Assembly: GCF_014656075.1 (NCBI RefSeq)
Contig: NZ_BNBS01000003.1
Span: 62,001 to 126,000 of the forward strand
DNA length: 64,000 bases
Reading direction: 5' to 3'
Source of the DNA: Streptomyces hydrogenans
GTDB taxonomy: Bacteria; Actinomycetota; Actinomycetes; Streptomycetales; Streptomycetaceae
This document shows, in pieces, positions 61,064 to 64,000 of the stretch (its first letter is position 1; the number at the start of each line of letters is the position of its first letter). The position numbers were made by a program, and so were the translations under genes. Under the pieces are notes generated by a model. That model was not told the origin of the DNA. It ran no database searches and worked only from the letters and a program-made list of their open reading frames with translations.

Positions 61064-63148
61064 TCAGTCCGTGACCGCGAACTCGCACCACACGCACTTG
61101 CCGCCGCCCCGGGACTCGACGCCCCAGGTGTCGGAGAGCTGTTCGACGAGGAGGAGGCCTCGGCCGGAGACGCCGGCCTCGCCCGCCTCGCGGCGGCGGG
61201 GCAGGGCGCTGGAGCGGTCCTCGACCTCGACCCTGAGCCGCCGCTCGGGGCCCGGCAGGACCCTCAGGGTGACGATGGCGCCGCCGTCGGTGTGCATCAG
61301 CGCGTTGGTCATCAGCTCGTCGGCGACGAGCTCGATCTCGTCGGCGCGGGAGGCGGCGCCCCAGGCGCGGACGGCGGCCCGGATCATGTGGCGGGCGGCG
61401 CTGAGGGCCTCGGGGTCGCTCTGGGCGACGTGCTGGCGGAAGCGGCCGCCGGTGGGGGCGTACGCGCCGAGGCGGCGCAGCAGCAGGATGGCGACGTCGT
61501 CCTCGCCGCCCCGGTCGGCGACGACGTCGCAGAGCAGGTCGGCGAGCCGCTGGAGGTCGGAGGGGCCGCGCCGGACGAGGGAGGAGAGCCACTCCAGGCC
61601 CTCGTCGAGGTCGGCGCCGGGCTTCTCGACGAGCCCGTCGGTGTAGAGCATCAGGGTCTGGCCGGAGTCGAGCTCCAGGGTGGTGACGGGGTAGTCGAGC
61701 CGGCCGAACTCGGCGGAGAGGCCGAGCGGGAGCCCGCCCTCGACGGCGACCCGGCGGCAGCTGCCGTCGGCCTCCCGGACGAGCGGGTCGACGTGCCCGG
61801 CGCGGACGACCTGGATCACGCCGGTGGCGGGGTCGGCCTCGGCGTAGGTGCAGGTGGCGAAGCGTTCGGTGTCGAGTTCGTGGAGGAAGACGGAGGCCCG
61901 GGCCATGACGGTGGCGGGGGTGTGGCCCTCGGCGGCGTAGGCGCGCAGCACGATCCGCAGCTGGCCCATGACGGCGGCGGCGTGGGTGTCGTGGCCCTGG
62001 ACGTCGCCGATGACGGCGCCGACCCGGCCGCCGGGGAGCGGGATCACGTCGTACCAGTCTCCGCCGATGTCCCGGCCGAGGCGGGCGGAGCGGTAGCGGA
62101 CGGCTATCTGGGTGCCCGGCACGTCGGGGATCCGGCGGGGCAGCATCGCCTGCTGGAGCCCTTCGGCGAGGTCGTGCTCCTGCTCGTACAGCATGGCCCG
62201 CTGGAGGCTCTGGGCGATGCTGCTGCTGAGCGCGACGAGGAGCGTCCGCTCGTCCTCGCTGAAGCCGGTGCGGTCGCTGTAGAGCAGGCCGAGGGCGCCG
62301 ATGGGGCGGGCCTGGGCGATGAGCGGGAGGTAGGCGGCGGCGGTGATGCCGAGGCCGCTGATGTGCGGCCACAGGACGGGGAAGGAGGCGGCGAAGTCCT
62401 CGGCGGTGTCGATGAAGCGGGGCCGCAGGGTGCGGATCACCTCGCTCATCGGGTACGGCTCGTCCACCCGGGTGAAGCGGGTGCCCGGGACGAAGGCGCC
62501 GTCGGGTCCCTCGGCGACGAGGTGGATGCGGCCGGCCTCCAGCAGGCCCATGACGAGGCTGGCGGCGCCGAAGTGCTCCAGGGCGTGCGAGTCGTTGAGG
62601 AGGTCGATGACGTCCTGGACGGTGCGGGCGTAGGCGAGGGCCGCGGTGGTGCCCTCGACGACCCCGGCGCGCTGTCTGCGGCCCTCGTCGAGGCCGAGGC
62701 GGGCGGCGGACTCGGTGAGTTCGTGGGTGGCGTCGCGGATGACGCCGACGATCCGGACGGGGCGGCCGTCCGGATCCCGGTAGACGAGGCCCTGGGTGTG
62801 GGTCCACTGCTGGGAGCCGTCGCGGCGGCGGATGCGGAAGTACGCCCCGTACTGGTCGCTGCCGTCCTTGAGGGCCTGGGCGACGAGGGTGTCCAGCTGG
62901 CGGCCCTCGTCGGGCAGGACGCGGCTGCCGAGCGTCTCGGGGTTCCCGTCGTACTCGTCGGGCTCGAAGTCGAAGACGTCGAGGGCGGCCTCGTCCATCA
63001 CCATGACGCCGGTGGCGAGGTCCCAGTCGAAGCCGCCCATGCGGAAGGCGGCGCCGAACGCGCTGAGGATCGGCGCGGCCGCGCCGCTCCCGACCCGTGC
63101 CGTGTCCGGCCGGCCCGCCGTGTCCGCTCCCCCGCTGCCCGCGCTCAT
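61064..63148 (-). CDS. PAS-GAF-SpoIIE phosphatase with HATPase domain
   Basis: 694 residues: PAS (about 30-150, GGFDWDLATGVMVMDEAALDVFDF), GAF (180-330, ending LGLLYSDRTGFSEDE), SpoIIE/PP2C phosphatase (345-560: GRDIGGDWYDV, VIGDVQGHD, TDGLVEKPG, GGEDDVAILLL) and a C-terminal HATPase_c anti-sigma-kinase-like domain (LVADELMTNALMHTDGG). The last domain suggests it binds partners of a sigma-factor cascade. No membrane segment. Start ATG 63148. Confidence 0.92.
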   Translation of the reverse strand: MSAGSGGADTAGRPDTARVGSGAAAPILSAFGAAFRMGGFDWDLATGVMVMDEAALDVFDFEPDEYDGNPETLGSRVLPDEGRQLDTLVAQALKDGSDQYGAYFRIRRRDGSQQWTHTQGLVYRDPDGRPVRIVGVIRDATHELTESAARLGLDEGRRQRAGVVEGTTAALAYARTVQDVIDLLNDSHALEHFGAASLVMGLLEAGRIHLVAEGPDGAFVPGTRFTRVDEPYPMSEVIRTLRPRFIDTAEDFAASFPVLWPHISGLGITAAAYLPLIAQARPIGALGLLYSDRTGFSEDERTLLVALSSSIAQSLQRAMLYEQEHDLAEGLQQAMLPRRIPDVPGTQIAVRYRSARLGRDIGGDWYDVIPLPGGRVGAVIGDVQGHDTHAAAVMGQLRIVLRAYAAEGHTPATVMARASVFLHELDTERFATCTYAEADPATGVIQVVRAGHVDPLVREADGSCRRVAVEGGLPLGLSAEFGRLDYPVTTLELDSGQTLMLYTDGLVEKPGADLDEGLEWLSSLVRRGPSDLQRLADLLCDVVADRGGEDDVAILLLRRLGAYAPTGGRFRQHVAQSDPEALSAARHMIRAAVRAWGAASRADEIELVADELMTNALMHTDGGAIVTLRVLPGPERRLRVEVEDRSSALPRRREAGEAGVSGRGLLLVEQLSDTWGVESRGGGKCVWCEFAVTD

Positions 63149-63195
63149 GGGGCCACGCTAGGGCCGGCGGGGTCCTCGCGCACCACGAAGATCTT

Positions 63196-64000
63196 TCAGC
63201 CGGCGAACGTGTCGGGCTGGGTGGGCCCGGGTTCGACGGGGAGCAGGTCCTCGGGGAGCGGATAGCCGCCGTCCGGGTCCGCGCGGGGGTCGGCGTACGG
63301 GTCGGTGTACGGATCCGCCGGCGGTTCGGCGTACGGGTCGACGGGGGCGTCCGGGTCGGGGTACGGCTCCGAGGGCGCGTCCGGAGCGGTCGGGGTGTCC
63401 GGGGTGGTGGGGGTGTCCGGGGCGGTCGGGGTGTCGGGCGCGTCCGGGGTCGTCGGGGTGTCCGGGACGGCGGGGGTGTCGGGCGCCGCGGGGGTCTTCG
63501 GCTCCACCGGGGCGTCGGGGGTCCGCGGGCCGGCGGGGCGCTCCGTCGGGGGCCGCGGGGTGCCGGGGTCGTCGGGGTCCTCGGTGCCGGTGTCCGGGGT
63601 GACGGGGTCGCTCAGGGCGCAGGTGTCGGGGTCGCAGTCGGGGACGGTGTCGGGCTTGCGGTCCTCGTCGCCGTCGCTGCCCGCCTTGCGCTCGATCCAG
63701 CTGTCGTCGGAGACGTTCACGATGACCAGGCTGGTGACGACGGCGGTGGTGGGCTTCACGATGATGACCCGGTCGGGGTCGAAGCCGGTCCAGGGGTCGC
63801 CGTGGTGGACGGCCCCGGAGACGCTGACGGGCGTGCGCAGCGGGTTGCCGCAGGCGCAGCGCACGCGGGGCGCCCCGTAGGGGTCGACGAGGACGGCGGT
63901 GCCGGCCTGGAGGACGGACTGGAAGGCGGAGGCCCGGCCGTCCCGGAAGCCGTGGTTGGTGACGCGGGTGTCGGCGCGGAGCACGACGGGCGTGAGCTCG
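63196..64000 (-). CDS. DUF6777 family protein, 5' end beyond window
   Basis: The frame stays open to the last base, so the N-terminus is missing. The visible part: ELTPVVLRADTRVTNHGFRDG, QSVLQAGTAVLVDPYGAPRV, CACGNPL, then DRVIIVKP and VIVNVSDDSWIERKAGSDGD, which I associate with DUF6777, followed by about 150 residues of Pro/Asp/Thr repeats (TPDTPTAPDAPSEPYPDPD and similar). The family is usually exported or membrane-anchored by its missing N-terminus. Function unknown. Confidence 0.75.
   Translation of the reverse strand, partial: ELTPVVLRADTRVTNHGFRDGRASAFQSVLQAGTAVLVDPYGAPRVRCACGNPLRTPVSVSGAVHHGDPWTGFDPDRVIIVKPTTAVVTSLVIVNVSDDSWIERKAGSDGDEDRKPDTVPDCDPDTCALSDPVTPDTGTEDPDDPGTPRPPTERPAGPRTPDAPVEPKTPAAPDTPAVPDTPTTPDAPDTPTAPDTPTTPDTPTAPDAPSEPYPDPDAPVDPYAEPPADPYTDPYADPRADPDGGYPLPEDLLPVEPGPTQPDTFAG
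63370..63560. repeat. Tandem repeats coding a Pro-Asp-Thr tail
   Basis: GGGGTGTCCGGGG-type units of 9, 18 and 27 bp recur and code for TPDTP/APDTP series in the DUF6777 protein. Limits approximate. Confidence 0.65.

Overview
The window is about 73% GC, has dense genes with strong G/C third-position bias, frequent GTG starts, WhiB-free but Streptomyces-typical families (SpoIIE-type phosphatases, class F sortase, CapA, ergothioneine genes, RmdA-type GGDEF-EAL protein), and only one TTA codon that I could find in a confident gene. All of this points to a Streptomyces chromosome. From memory, the order ergothioneine genes, ornithine-lipid genes, sdhCAB-lysR and an RmdA-type protein recalls the left part of the S. 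coelicolor chromosome; that synteny is recollection, not computed.

Layout. 0-7.7 kb: tail of a DUF305 protein with an F510_1955-type lipoprotein, an amidohydrolase plus NCS1 permease with a divergent TetR regulator, a flavin disulfide oxidoreductase coupled to a 55-residue ORF, and thioredoxin. 7.7-13.5 kb: thiolase, a DUF6296-like protein, RidA and a divergent WYL regulator, then a decayed stretch (frameshifted gene remnant, 36-bp direct repeats, dienelactone-hydrolase-like gene without its usual nucleophile, IS5-family transposase debris, orphan ORF). 13.6-19.1 kb: divergent LacI regulator and MFS transporter with paired operators, NfeD-like and flotillin pair, a small basic protein, and a PARG-like protein. 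19.3-27.4 kb: egtABCD in one overlapping operon, converging on olsBA for ornithine lipids, then an orphan sugar-binding lipoprotein preceded by DasR-like operator sites, and dodecin. 27.5-35.7 kb: HAD phosphatase, UvrA-like ABC ATPase without UvrB-binding region, DUF5701, sdhCAB with a divergent LysR regulator.

35.7-43.7 kb: NarL-type two-component pair, then a three-gene K+/H+ antiporter cassette ending in a double-RCK membrane protein that carries a TTA codon, and a long MXAN_6230/SCO0854-like protein. 43.7-46.8 kb: a compound hairpin element and strong bidirectional terminator, then a methyltransferase translationally coupled to an RmdA-type GGDEF-EAL protein whose N-terminal 70 or so codons are out of frame because of one extra base in a 5-G run. 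47.3-54 kb is a cell-envelope island: proline-rich exported protein, DUF4239 protein, two convergent paralogous exported proteins with a shared pre-TM GGxGGS motif, a class F sortase, a Tat-type polysaccharide deacetylase, a universal stress protein and a CapA lipoprotein. 54.2-64 kb: ECF sigma factor, thioesterase, a membrane protein with a palindrome sitting on its -10, a LytTR regulator / DUF485 / sodium-solute symporter / LytS kinase operon, an internally deleted Fpg glycosylase, a PAS-GAF-SpoIIE phosphatase and a DUF6777 protein cut by the window end.

The most unusual items are the sortase island with a possible non-LPXTG sorting motif, the rmdA frameshift, the miniature Fpg, the compound hairpin at 43.7 kb, and a set of seven genes whose TANNNT box lies 6-8 nt before the start codon, which implies leaderless transcripts.
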